Below are positions 40,831 through 50,800 of a stretch of DNA of 64,000 bases, piece after piece (the stretch's first letter is position 1; each line of letters begins with the position of its first letter). The notes under the pieces were generated by a model. The model was not told where the DNA came from. It did no database searches and was given only the letters and a program-made list of their open reading frames with translations. The stretch covers positions 3,968,001-4,032,000 of the forward strand of contig NZ_JABFCS010000001.1 in assembly GCF_013087525.1 (NCBI RefSeq), read 5' to 3'. This DNA comes from Ramlibacter montanisoli (GTDB lineage: Bacteria; Pseudomonadota; Gammaproteobacteria; Burkholderiales; Burkholderiaceae_C). A program made the translations under genes and the position numbers.

Positions 40831-41819
40831 ATGATCCTCGACGGCCGACAGGACAGCTGCGTGGCGCAGGCGGCGCAGGTGCTCGCCGCCGGCGGCCTGG
40901 TCGCCTTCCCCACCGAAACCGTCTACGGCCTGGGCGCCGACGCCGGCAACGAACAGGCCGTGGCCGGCATCTTCGTGGCCAAGGGACGCCCGAGCGACCA
41001 TCCGCTGATCGTGCACGTGGCCGATGCGGCAGCGGCGCAGCGCTTCGCCGCTTCCGTGCCGCCGGTGGCCCAGCGCCTGATGCAGGCCTTCTGGCCCGGC
41101 CCGCTCACGCTGATCCTGCCGCGCCGTGCCGACATGGCGCGTGCCGCTGCCGGTGGCCAGGACTCGATCGGCCTGCGCTGCCCCGCGCACCCGGTGGCGC
41201 ACGCGCTGCTGCTGGCGTGCGCTCAGGCGCAGCCGCCGGTGCATGGCGTGGCCGGACCGAGCGCCAACCGTTTCGGGCGCGTCAGTCCCACGACCGCGGC
41301 GCACGTGGCTTCCGAATTCGATCCGAGCTGCTCGTGCTCGATGGCGGTGCGACGCCGGTCGGCATCGAATCGGCCATCGTCGACTGCACGCGCGGCGTGC
41401 CGGTGCTGCTGCGGCCGGGGACGCTCACGCGCGCGCAGATCGAAGCCGCCTGCGGCGAACGCCTGTGGCTGCCGGAAGAACTGCCCGGTGCGGCGCCGCG
41501 CGCCTCGGGCACGCTGGAGTCGCACTACGCGCCCGACGCCAAGGTGCGGCTCATGGACGGCCGGAGCCTGCAGACCGCGCTGGACCTGCTGGGGCCCGAC
41601 GCCGCCGCGATCGCGGTGTACGCGCGCACGCCGGTGCGCACGCGCAGCCCGCATTACCGCCGCATGCCGGACGACGCGGTGGAAACGGCGCGCCAGCTGT
41701 TCGCCGTGCTGCGCGATTTTGATGCCGCCCGAGTCAAGCTCATCTGGGTCGAGTCGCCTCCCGACACGCCGGAGTGGGAGGGCGTGCGCGACCGCCTGCG
41801 CCGCGCCGCCGCCGGTTGA
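40831..41819 (+). CDS. sua5: L-threonylcarbamoyladenylate synthase, Sua5 type, one indel
   Basis: First step of t6A37 tRNA modification: threonine, bicarbonate and ATP to threonylcarbamoyl-AMP. About 329 residues, so the long Sua5 form with a C-terminal Sua5 domain rather than the short TsaC. Landmarks: LVAFPTETVYGLGADA, KGRPSDHPLIVHV, WPGPLTLIL, PSANRFGRVSPT, then GIESAIVDC and LRPGTLT. A missing G near 41325 (CCGGAG read as CCGAG) lies between EFDP and ELLVLDGG. tsaB, a later step of the pathway, is 2.8 kb downstream. Confidence 0.94.
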
Positions 41820-41888
41820 TCCCGGCCCTGCGTTACCTGCGGTTAACCCACGCTCGTTAAACTCGCGCGTTTCATCCGGAGAGAATTC

Positions 41889-42883
41889 ATGGCAACTCAG
41901 TGGTTGCGCCGCGCGTGGCTGGTGGCCGCGTTCGCGTCGGCCGCGCTGCTGGCGGCATGCGGTGGTGGCGACAGCATCGAATCGAAGTTCGTCCCCGAGC
42001 GCGTCGTTGCCTTCGGCGATGCCGAGGGCGACGTCGGCCAGACCGGCGGGCGGTACACGGTGAACGACAACACGGTGAACATCTGGACGCAGCTCGTGGC
42101 CGCGGCCTACGGCAAGACGCTCACCGCGCAGTCCGCCGGCGGGCTGGGCTTCGCCACCGGCAATGCCCGCATCGTGCTCGAGCCCGATGCCGGCGGTTCG
42201 ACCGCGACGATGACGGTGCGGGAACAGGTCGACACCTTCCTCGCCGCCAACACCTTCGGCGCCAACGACCTCGTGCTGGTGAGCGCCGGCACGTCCGACA
42301 TCATCGTGCAGGCGAAGGCCGCGCTGGACGGCGCCATCACCGTCGACCAGGCGGAAGTCAACGTGGACCAGGCCGCGCGCGACCTGGCCCTGCAGGTGCG
42401 CCGGATCGTGGACGCGGGCGCGCGCCACGTGGTGATCGCGGGCGTGCGCAACCTGGCCATCACGCCCTGGGCACTCGGCGGGGGCCGACCGCCGCCGACT
42501 TGCTGCAGCGACTGAGCAGCGTTTCCGCGCGCACCGACCAGAACCAGCCGCGTGCCTTCAACGACCGGCTCAAGATCGAGCTGGCGGACCTGGGCAGCTC
42601 GGTGCTCTATGTCGAAACGGCGTCCTACTTCATGCAGATCGTCGCCAATCCGGGCGGCAACGCCCTCGACAACGTGACCGGCGTGGCCTGCACCTCGGTC
42701 GACGCGGGCGCCGGGATCGGCACCGGGACCGGCCAGGTGAATTCGCGCAACTGCACGCCGTCCACCCTGCAGGCCGGCATCGACTACGGCCGCTGGCTGT
42801 TCGCCGACCGCGTGTACTTCACGCCGCGCGGGCAGCAGCTGCTCGGCGACCTGGTCACCACGCGCCTGCGCGAGCGCTGGTAA
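41889..42883 (+). CDS. SGNH/GDSL-like lipoprotein lacking catalytic residues, one indel
   Basis: About 331 residues with a lipoprotein signal (lipobox LLAAC, Cys24). The body follows the GDSL esterase pattern (VVAFGDAEGDVG, NIWTQLVAAAYG, ATGNARI, DLVLVSAGTSDI, AGARHVVIAGVRNL). However, the nucleophile position reads GDA (Ala45) instead of GDS, and the C-terminal DxxH motif reads FADRVYFTP, with Tyr where His is expected. It is probably not an active esterase, or the alignment shifts. A missing base near 42480 separates TPWALGG from GPTAADLLQRL. GGAGAG lies five bases before the ATG. Confidence 0.75.
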
Positions 42884-42906
42884 ACCGCTGGGGGCCGCGA
42901 TGCCCC
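42884..42906. terminator. Short hairpin between convergent genes
   Basis: The 23-base gap holds GCTGGGGGC...GCCCCTCAGC, which can pair with one wobble and one bulge around a six-base loop. It lies exactly between the stops of the SGNH-like and SemiSWEET-like genes. No T-run. Confidence 0.45.
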
Positions 42907-43161
42907 TCAGCCGTAGCGCACTTTCATGGTGAGGATGACGCTGGCGAGGGCCAGCGTCACCGCATTGGCGATGACGATCGGCCACGCGCCCATCATCCAT
43001 CCGTACAGGAGCCACAGGGCCACGCCCACGGTGAACACGCTGTACATCCCGAGCGAGATCCCGCGCACGTCGCGCGTGCGGAAGGTCAGCCAGGCCTGCG
43101 GCACGAAGCTCAGGGTGGTGAGGATGGCGGCGCCATAGCCGACCAGTTCATGCAAGGTCAC
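42907..43161 (-). CDS. SemiSWEET-like small sugar transporter (PQ-loop)
   Basis: 84-residue membrane protein with three hydrophobic helices. The PQ motif is in TLSFVPQAWLTFRTRDVRGISLGMY, followed by GVALWLLYGWMMGAWPIVIANAVTLALA, the SemiSWEET pattern; such proteins dimerise to move sugars across the inner membrane. The start is GTG at 43161 with GAGGA 11 bases upstream; an ATG at 43197 would overlap the dacB end by 22 bases. It probably shares the dacB transcript. Confidence 0.82.
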   Translation of the reverse strand: MTLHELVGYGAAILTTLSFVPQAWLTFRTRDVRGISLGMYSVFTVGVALWLLYGWMMGAWPIVIANAVTLALASVILTMKVRYG

Positions 43162-43175
43162 GGGAAGCTTAGTCC

Positions 43176-44573
43176 TCAGGGTTGGCGCGCCGTCCATTCG
43201 ACCAGCGCCTGCACGGCCGGCCGGATGCCCGAGGCCCGGCGGTGGTTGGCGATCGCCACCAGCACGTAGCGGCGGCCCTGCACGCCGTGCACGTAGCCGG
43301 CCACGCCGGACACCTCGTTCAGGCTGCCGGTCTTCAGGTGCGCCAGGCCCACGTTCTGGCGCTGGCGCCGCAGCGTGCCGTCGAGGCCGAGCGCGGGCAG
43401 CGAAGCCACCAGGTCGGGCATCAGCGGCGACACCCACGCGGCCTGCAGCAATTGCGCGAGCTGGCGCGCCGTCACCACCTCGTTGCGCGAGAGGCCCGAG
43501 CCGTTCTCGGTCACCGGCGGCTCGCCGCCGAAGCGCTCGCGCCACCAGTTGCGCAGCACCTCGCGCGAGCCCTCCAGGCTGCCGGTGCCGCGCTGCTGCA
43601 GGCTCAGGGTCAGGAACACCTGCTGCGCCATCACGTTGTTGCTGAACTTGTTGATGTCGCGGATCACTTCGGCCAGCGGCGGCGAGCTGAATTCGAACGC
43701 GGGTTTCGCTCCCGCCGGCGCGCTGCCGTCGCGCACTTCGCCGCGCAGGTGGCCGCCGACCTCGCGCCACATCGCACCCACGGAGCGCGCCGCATAGCCC
43801 GCGGCGTCGGGGAAGGCGACCTGCCAGACCTGCTCGCCGCACGCGCGCGGGAAGCTGCCGGCAAAGCGCACGTTGCCGGGGTTGCTGAAGTCCGCCGCCA
43901 GGCCGGTGATCCAGTCGCCGCATGGCTCCGCCGACAGCGGCACCGAGGCCGGCCACTGCACGCCGGCCAGCGCCGGCTCCGCCCGCACCTGGGCGCGCGT
44001 CCCGTCGGGCGTGAGCGTCACGGTCACGGTCTTGAAGTTGACCAGCAGCGCGTCGGCACCCGCGTTGTAGGGGCGCAGCGGCAGGCCGTCGAAGGCGGCG
44101 GGATCGTGCGGCGGCAGCGTGAAGGCGCTGCGGTCCAGGACGATGTCGCCGGTGATGGTGTGCACGCCCATGCCGCGCACCCGCTGCAGCAGCAGCCAGA
44201 GCCGCTCGCTCACCAGCTTGGGATCGCCCTGTCCCTTGATGACCAGGTTGCCCTGCAGCACGCCCATGCGCACCGGCCCGTCGAAATAGACGGGCGTGGT
44301 CCACGCGAAGGTGGGGCCCAGCAGGTCCAGGGCGGCATAGGTGGTGGCCAGCTTGATCACCGACGCCGGGTTGACGGGGGTGTCGACGCGGTGGGCGACG
44401 CGGGCCGTGCCGCCCTCGGCCGGCGCGACCAGCATCACCACCGCGTCGCGCGGCAGGCCCTGTTCAGCCAGCACGGCCTCCACGGCGGCCGGCAGCGCCT
44501 GGGCGAGGACCGCGCCCGGGGCCCAGGCGAGCAGGCAGAGGGCAAGGCGGATCCAGCGCGGCATGCGCGCCAT
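43176..44573 (-). CDS. dacB: D-alanyl-D-alanine carboxypeptidase/endopeptidase (PBP4)
   Basis: Periplasmic penicillin-binding protein that trims and opens peptidoglycan cross-links. 465 residues with a signal peptide (cut near AVLA-QA). Catalytic motifs: Ser71-x-x-Lys74 in NPASVIKL, SNN at 311-313 in NKFSNN, and KTG at 414-416 in HLKTGSLN. The insert between the first two motifs is normal for PBP4. It is divergent from tsaB with 47 bp between starts. Confidence 0.95.
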   Translation of the reverse strand: MARMPRWIRLALCLLAWAPGAVLAQALPAAVEAVLAEQGLPRDAVVMLVAPAEGGTARVAHRVDTPVNPASVIKLATTYAALDLLGPTFAWTTPVYFDGPVRMGVLQGNLVIKGQGDPKLVSERLWLLLQRVRGMGVHTITGDIVLDRSAFTLPPHDPAAFDGLPLRPYNAGADALLVNFKTVTVTLTPDGTRAQVRAEPALAGVQWPASVPLSAEPCGDWITGLAADFSNPGNVRFAGSFPRACGEQVWQVAFPDAAGYAARSVGAMWREVGGHLRGEVRDGSAPAGAKPAFEFSSPPLAEVIRDINKFSNNVMAQQVFLTLSLQQRGTGSLEGSREVLRNWWRERFGGEPPVTENGSGLSRNEVVTARQLAQLLQAAWVSPLMPDLVASLPALGLDGTLRRQRQNVGLAHLKTGSLNEVSGVAGYVHGVQGRRYVLVAIANHRRASGIRPAVQALVEWTARQP

Positions 44574-44593
44574 TATGGGATGGCCGGACCTTC

Positions 44594-44612
44594 GATAATG
44601 GCGGGTTCCGCC
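44594..44612 (+). promoter_or_regulatory. Candidate -10 and leader hairpin of tsaB
   Basis: GATAAT at 44594-44599 is followed by GGCGG-GTT-CCGCC (44600-44612), then eight bases to the tsaB ATG. It is the same arrangement as before purC and pgk. The stem is only five base pairs. Confidence 0.35.
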
Positions 44613-44620
44613 CGCGCCGC

Positions 44621-45343
44621 ATGAAACTCCTCGCCTTCGACACCAGCACCGAAACCCTGTCCATCGCGGCCAGTGCCGGTGCCGGTGCGCCCGCCCTGGA
44701 ATACACCGGTCCGGGCGGCGCGCTGGCCTCGGCGGCGCTGATCCCGGAGATCGAGGCCCTGCTGGCGCGCGCCGGCCTGGCGCTGGGGGAGCTGGATGCG
44801 ATCGCGTTCGGCCGCGGCCCGGGCTCCTTCACCGGCCTGCGCACCGCGGCGGCGGTGGCGCAGGGGCTCGGCTTCGGCACCGGCGTGCCGGTGCTGGCGG
44901 TGGACACCTTGCTGGCGGTGGCCGAGGAAGCGCGCGCCGCCAGCGGCGAGAACCGTATCGTGGCCCTGCTCGATGCCCGCATGGACGAGGTGTATTTCGC
45001 CGCCTACGAGTACCAGGACGGGGCCTGGACGACGCGCCAGCCGCCCGCCCTGGGTCGCCCCGAATCCGTGGACCTGCCACCCGGCTGGGCGCTGGCGGGC
45101 AACGTCTTCGCACTGCACGGCGAACGCCTCCCGACCGGCGGCGCCCGGATCGCCGTCCTGCCGACGGCCGGCGCCTTGCTGCGCCTGGCGCCCCGGCTGC
45201 TGGCCGGCACCGGCTCGCACCCGGCGGCAGAAGCCCTGCCGCTCTACATCCGGGACAAAGTAGCGCAAACTACCGAGGAGCGCGCGGCCGACCGCGCGCG
45301 CAAGGACCTGCTGCTTGGCAAGTCCACCGTGGAGCCCCGATGA
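44621..45343 (+). CDS. tsaB: tRNA threonylcarbamoyladenosine complex subunit TsaB
   Basis: Scaffold of the TsaBDE complex that transfers threonylcarbamoyl to A37 of tRNA. 240 residues of ASKHA fold: LLAFDTSTETLSIA, FGRGPGSFTGLRTA and VALLDARMDEVYFAAYE. It is the first gene of a tightly coupled tsaB-rimI-udg operon, with ATGA overlap to rimI. Confidence 0.95.
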   Translation: MKLLAFDTSTETLSIAASAGAGAPALEYTGPGGALASAALIPEIEALLARAGLALGELDAIAFGRGPGSFTGLRTAAAVAQGLGFGTGVPVLAVDTLLAVAEEARAASGENRIVALLDARMDEVYFAAYEYQDGAWTTRQPPALGRPESVDLPPGWALAGNVFALHGERLPTGGARIAVLPTAGALLRLAPRLLAGTGSHPAAEALPLYIRDKVAQTTEERAADRARKDLLLGKSTVEPR

Positions 45344-45807
45344 GCGCAGTCTTCAAGTCCATGGAAGCGGGCTTCGAGCCCATGACCGAGTCCCGCCTGG
45401 ACGAGGTGGTCGCCATCGAGCGCCGCGCCTATGCCCACCCGTGGACGCGCGGCAACTTCATCGACTCGCTGCGTTCCGGCTACCAGGCGCAGCTGCTGTG
45501 CGTGGGCGACGCGATCGTCGGTTATTTCGTGGCCATGCAGGGCGTGGATGAAGTGCACCTGCTCAACATCACGGTCGAGCCCGAGCACCAGGGCCAGGGC
45601 TGGGGCCGCGTGCTGCTGGACGCCCTGGCCTTGTGGGCGCGCTCGCAGCGCTCGCAGTGGCTGTGGCTGGAAGTGCGCACCAGCAACAAGCGGGCGCAGC
45701 AGGTCTACCTGCGCTACGGCTACCGGCGGGTGGGCGAGCGCAAGCACTACTACCCGGCCGACCAGGGCACGCGCGAAGACGCCATCGTCATGAGCTACAA
45801 GCTATGA
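45340..45807 (+). CDS. rimI: Ribosomal protein S18-alanine N-acetyltransferase
   Basis: GNAT acetyltransferase that acetylates the N-terminal Ala of ribosomal protein S18. 155 residues; acetyl-CoA motif QGQGWGRVLLDAL, and LLNITVEPEHQ, WLEVRTSNKRAQQVYLRYGYRRVGERKHYY match RimI. It overlaps tsaB and the next gene by ATGA on each side. Confidence 0.94.
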   Translation: MSAVFKSMEAGFEPMTESRLDEVVAIERRAYAHPWTRGNFIDSLRSGYQAQLLCVGDAIVGYFVAMQGVDEVHLLNITVEPEHQGQGWGRVLLDALALWARSQRSQWLWLEVRTSNKRAQQVYLRYGYRRVGERKHYYPADQGTREDAIVMSYKL

Positions 45808-46598
45808 GCCTGCAGCTCGACGCGCGCCAGCGCGCCATGCTGGAGGAAATGGGGGTCCGGGTGTTCGCCCCGGAAAACGCCTTCCTTCCCGAGGAGGACA
45901 TCGCGCCTGTCCTGTCGGCACGCGAAGTGCCTGCCGCCGCGCAGCCTCGGCCCGCGGTCGTGCAAGCGCCGCAGCCCGTGGCCCAAGCGCGCGCCCCCGT
46001 TCCGGCCACGGGACCGCGCGAGCGCATCCCCGGCATCGAGCGGATGGAGTGGGACGCGCTCAAGCAGGCAGTGGCCGTCTGCCAGGCGTGCAAGCTGTGC
46101 GAGGGCCGCACCAACACCGTGTTCGGCGTGGGCGACCAGCAGGCCGACTGGCTGGTGGTGGGCGAGGCGCCGGGCGAGAACGAGGACCTGCAGGGCGAGC
46201 CCTTCGTCGGCCAGGCCGGCAAGCTGCTGGACAACATGCTGGCCGCGCTGAGCCTGTCGCGCCGCGAGCGCGTCTACATCGCGAACGTGCTGAAGTGCCG
46301 GCCGCCGGGCAACCGCAACCCGGAACCGGAGGAGATCGCGCAGTGCGAGCCCTTCCTGCGCCGGCAGGTGGAGCTGCTGCGGCCCAAGATCATCCTGGCG
46401 GTCGGCCGCTTCGCGGTGCAGACCCTGCTGCAGACCAACGAGCCGATCGGCCGCCTGCGCGGGCGCGTGCACCGCTACCACGACGTGCCGGTGGTCGTCA
46501 CCTACCACCCCGCCTACCTGCTGCGCAACCTGCCGGACAAGGCCAAGGCCTGGGCCGACCTGTGCCTGGCGCAGGCGGTGCTGCGCGAAGCGTCCTAG
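45804..46598 (+). CDS. Family 4 uracil-DNA glycosylase (Fe-S)
   Basis: Removes uracil from DNA. 264 residues: a variable N-terminal tail (about 1-80, Ala/Pro-rich), then the catalytic domain. The 4Fe-4S ligands are likely two of Cys93/96/99 (CQACKLC) plus Cys165 and Cys181, whose 16-residue spacing fits the family. Motif A is GEAPGENEDLQGEPFVGQAG and the second motif is HPAYLLR. Last gene of the tsaB operon. Its stop overlaps that of the convergent glycosyltransferase in a shared CTAG. Confidence 0.94.
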   Translation: MSLQLDARQRAMLEEMGVRVFAPENAFLPEEDIAPVLSAREVPAAAQPRPAVVQAPQPVAQARAPVPATGPRERIPGIERMEWDALKQAVAVCQACKLCEGRTNTVFGVGDQQADWLVVGEAPGENEDLQGEPFVGQAGKLLDNMLAALSLSRRERVYIANVLKCRPPGNRNPEPEEIAQCEPFLRRQVELLRPKIILAVGRFAVQTLLQTNEPIGRLRGRVHRYHDVPVVVTYHPAYLLRNLPDKAKAWADLCLAQAVLREAS

Positions 46599-47535
46599 GG
46601 CAGGCGCGGCATGTAGGCGGACGGTGCGAGCGTGCGCGCCGCGTAGTCGATGCCGCTGAAGGCGGCGAAGTCCGCCAGCGTGCGTCGCGTGCCCAGGCCG
46701 TACACGCCGAGGTCCTCCCCGCCACCAGGGACGCGAGCCGCGCGCGCGAGCGCTGCTCGTGCGACCACCAGCTCACCTCGCGCTGCGCCTCGTGCGCGGG
46801 TTCCCAGTGCAGCGGGCGCGGCGGCGCGCCGGCATCGGGATCGTTGTACAGGTGGTGGATCGGCAGGCCCGGCACGTGGAACAGGTCCCAGCCGTGCGTG
46901 TACAGGCGCAGCGTCAGCGCCTGCTCCTCGCCGTGGAAGTACAGCCAGGGGTCGTAGGGCAGGTCCTGCACGATCGCGCCGGGCGCGAACAGGCAGCCGG
47001 CGCCGCAGTGGAAGGCAGGCATCGCCTGCGTGCTCTCCACCGGGTGCGCCTCGAAGGGCAGCACCGGGTGCGCGGGGTCGAACTGCGCCCCCGGCCGCAC
47101 CACCTGCGCCAGCACGCCGCTGGTGGTGGGGCGCCGCACCACCTGGCCCTGCTCGAACACGAAGGCATTGGGGTAGGAGGTCAGCACCAGCCGCCGCTGC
47201 GGCGCGCCCAGCGCCATCGCCTGCGCGACCAGGCGCTCGTCCCATCCCGGGTCGAAGTCCATGTGCGAGTCCAGCTGCAGGAACCACTCCTCGCCGTCGT
47301 GCAGCGTCATCGCCAGCGCGCGCGCCCAGCACGGCCCGCGCGCGTCGCGCAGGTCGACCTGCACCTGCGTCAGGCGGGCCGGCCCCGGCGCGGCAAGGCG
47401 TTCGCTGCCGGCGGGCGACTGGTCGACGACGGCGAAATGCAGCCGCTGCGGCGCGCTGGCCGTCGCGACCGCGCGCGCCAGCGTGAAGGGCAGCACGGGG
47501 TCGCAGTAGGAGGCGATGCTGAGGAAGATGCGCAT
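46595..47535 (-). CDS. GlcNAc-transferase-like glycosyltransferase (GT60-type), one indel
   Basis: About 313 residues after correction. The N-terminal RIFLSIASYCDP, the RGPCWARALAM block and the DSHMDF metal motif at 89-94 resemble the family of Dictyostelium Skp1 GlcNAc-transferase (Pfam Glyco_transf GlcNAc), which has scattered bacterial members. Later blocks are LVLTSYPNAFVF, FHCGAGCLFAPGA and YFHGEEQALTLRLYTHGWDLFH. A missing C near 46718 separates LASLVAG from EDLGVYGLG; the C-terminus ends YMPRLP. There is no signal or membrane segment. Acceptor unknown. Confidence 0.8.
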
Positions 47536-47809
47536 GGCACTTTGTCACGTCATGTTATCAACCGCGCCACAGGGCCGCCGGCGCGGTCGACCGTGACGTA
47601 TGCCGCGGCGATGGCGGCCGCGCGCGTGACGGTGCCCGCCTCTCCCCGGCGGTGCATTGCCCGCCTTGTAACGCTGTGCTACCGTCGCCCGATCTCGAGG
47701 GGGCCAGCGCACCCGCCCACAGGCAGGACGGGAGCGGTCGCCGCGTTCAGCAGGGATGTCAACGCCGGGATCGACCAGGTGCACCTGGCACGGCGGCAGG
47801 AGCAGAACA

Positions 47810-50800
47810 ATGTCCAGGGTTCCGTCCAGGTCGACGCGCGGCGCGCGTGCCGCCGCAGCCAGTCCGGCGGTGGCCGGCTTCCGTCCCGCGAGCGCCGCAC
47901 TCGCCGTCGCCGCCGCCTTCGCCGCCCACACCGGGAACGTGCAAGCGCAGCCGGTGCCGATCGGCGCGATCCACGGCACGGCCTCCTTCACGCGCAACGG
48001 CAGCAACCTGCTGGTCACCACGACCAACGGCGCGGGCACCAGCCACTCCGCCATCGACTGGCGCAGCTTCTCCGTCCCGGGCGGCAGCGTCACCCACTTC
48101 CAGCAGCCGACGGCGGCCAGCACCTCGATCAACCGCGTGCTGGGTCCCGACCCGTCGGCGATCTTCGGCACCCTCAGCTCCAACGGCCGGCTGGTGCTGG
48201 TCAACCCCGCCGGCATCACCGTGGGCAAGGGCGCGCTGGTGGACACCGCGGCCTTCACCGCGATGACCTTGAGGATGAGCGATGCCGACGCGCTCGCGGG
48301 CCGCATCGCCGGCACCGGCGACGGCGCGGGTGTGCTGCAGGTGGATGGCCACGTGATCGCGCGCAATGGCGATGTCGTGCTGATCGGCTCCAAGGTACAG
48401 ACCGGCAGCGACGCGGTGGTGCAGGCCGACGGCGCCGTGGTGCTGGCGGCAGGCCAGAAGGCGGAACTCACCGGCCGCGGGCTGGAAGGCATCCATCTCG
48501 AAGTGCAGGCCGGCAACGAGGCGGTGAACCTCGGCACGCTCCAGGGCGACGCGGTCGGCATCTTCGCCAACACGCTGCGCCACAGCGGACTGGTGCAGGC
48601 ACAGGCGGTGACGAGCGAAGGCGGGCGCGTGGTGCTGAAGGCCACGGGAGGCGATGCCTACGTGTCCGGCACGATCGTCGCAGCCGGCGCGGATGGCAAG
48701 GGCGGCAGCATCGACGTGCTGGGCCAGCGCGTCGCGCTGGAAGACGGAGCGTCGCTGCAGGCGAACGGTGCGCTCGGCGGCGGGCAGGTGCGCGTGGGCG
48801 GCGACTACCAGGGGCAGAACCCGGACGTGCCGAACGCGCAGATGGCGTACGTGGCTGCGAACGCTCGCATCGAAGCCGACGCGACCGGGCAGGGCGACGG
48901 CGGGCGGGTGATCGTCTGGGCGGACGACACGACACGGATGCACGGGCAGATTTCCGCGCGCGGCGGCGCAAGCGGCGGCAACGGCGGCTTCGCGGAGGTG
49001 TCCGGCAAGCGCTACCTGGAGTTCACGGGACGGGTCGACCTGCGGGCGCCGGCGGGCAGAGCGGGGACGCTGCTGCTGGATCCGGGTGACGTCGTCATCG
49101 ACAACGTCGGGCCGACAGACGCATCGCTGAGCGGCTCGCCGCTCACTGGTTTTGTGTATGGCGGCAGTACGGGCCCGACGGTGATCAAGGAGACGGACCT
49201 GGAGGCGCAGCTCGCGCTTTCAAGCGTCATCGTCGCGACGGACGGGTCGAGCGGCGGCAAGATCACGCTGGCCGGCAATGCGATCGTCGATTGGTCTACA
49301 ACCAACGCGCTTGGCCTGCAGGCGGACAACGGCGTCGACCTGCAGGGCAACATCAATGCCACGGCCGCCGGATCCGCAGTCTCGATCCAGGCCCTGGGCG
49401 GCAACGTGACCCAGGCTTCCACGAGCGTGGTGAAGGTCGACAACCTGCTGGTCAACGCGCCGCAGGGCAGCATCACCATGGACGGCGCCAACCTGGTGAA
49501 CAGGCTGGCCGCGAACACCGGTGGCAGCATGTTGTTCACCAACGCGCAGTCGGTCAACATCGCGACCGTGGGCACGCCCTATGGCGCCCAGCGCAGCGGG
49601 ATCACCGCCACCGGGGACGTGCGGGTCAGGACGACGAACGCGGGCAACATCGCCGTCGCGGTTCCGCCGCCTCCGCCTCCATCCCCGACGCCCGCACCCG
49701 TGCCCGCGGCCATCAGCGCCCAGAACGTCACCTTGCAGGCGGCCGGCGGCATCGACCTCCAGGGCAGCGTCACCGCGACGGCGAGCACCGGCGGCGTCCT
49801 GCTGCAGGCGAGCGGCGGAACCATCAACCAGCTTGCCGCCAACAGCGTGATCACGGCGCAGTCGCTGCTCGCCACGGCTGCCACGGGCGCCAACCTGACG
49901 GGTGCGAACGCCGTGGGCACCCTGGCTGGGTCGGGCGGCAGCGGCACGTTCGCCTTCCGCAATGCGCAAGCGCTATCGGTGGGTACGGTCGCCGTAGGCG
50001 CCGTCACCGGCACTGGCGTCACGGCGGGCTCCGTCAGCCTCGCTTCCGACGCGTCCATGCTGGTGACCGGCGGCGTCGACGCTTCTTCGGGCCTGCTGAA
50101 AGTGCAGGCGCAAGACCTCACGGTCTCCGGAGCCGGGAAACTGAAAAGCTCGGGGACCGGTGATGTCGACATCCTCACCAATGGCCTCAACTTCTCGGGC
50201 AGCACGGGAGTGGCGGTCGAGAGCGTGAACGCGCGTGTCGTCATCAACCCGCTGACGGTGAATCCCACCGGCCCCGGCGTGGCGATCGTCGGCAGCGGGG
50301 GCGTCCTCCTGGACGGCGGCTTCAACCTTGCCAACACGGACCTGGACCGGATCCAGTCCAAGACGCTGGTGATCGGCAACGGCGCACTCGACATGCCGAT
50401 TGCGCTGATCGGCAACGTCTCGCTGCTGCCCACCCGTGTGCCGGAACTGAGCTTGATCACGGGGCGCGACATCTCGCAGTTCTCGGGCACGCTCAGCGTC
50501 GCCGGCGTCAACCTCGACGGCCACACGGTGTTCGTGGGGAACGCGGGCAACCAGGTGGGCACGGTGTCCGGCCGCTACGACGACACCTTCGACTTCCACA
50601 GCGACAGCAACCTTTCCATCGGCACGGTCGACGGCATCGCCGGTGTGCAGGTGGTCAGCCCGACGATCGCAGTCCCGGACGTGTTCATCAGCAGCCTCGG
50701 CACCCTGACCGTCAACGCCAAGGTCACAGGCGGACTGGTGTCGCTGGAAGGCAGCACGGTGCAGCTCGCCGGCGGCGCACAGGTCGTTTCCACCGGCGGC

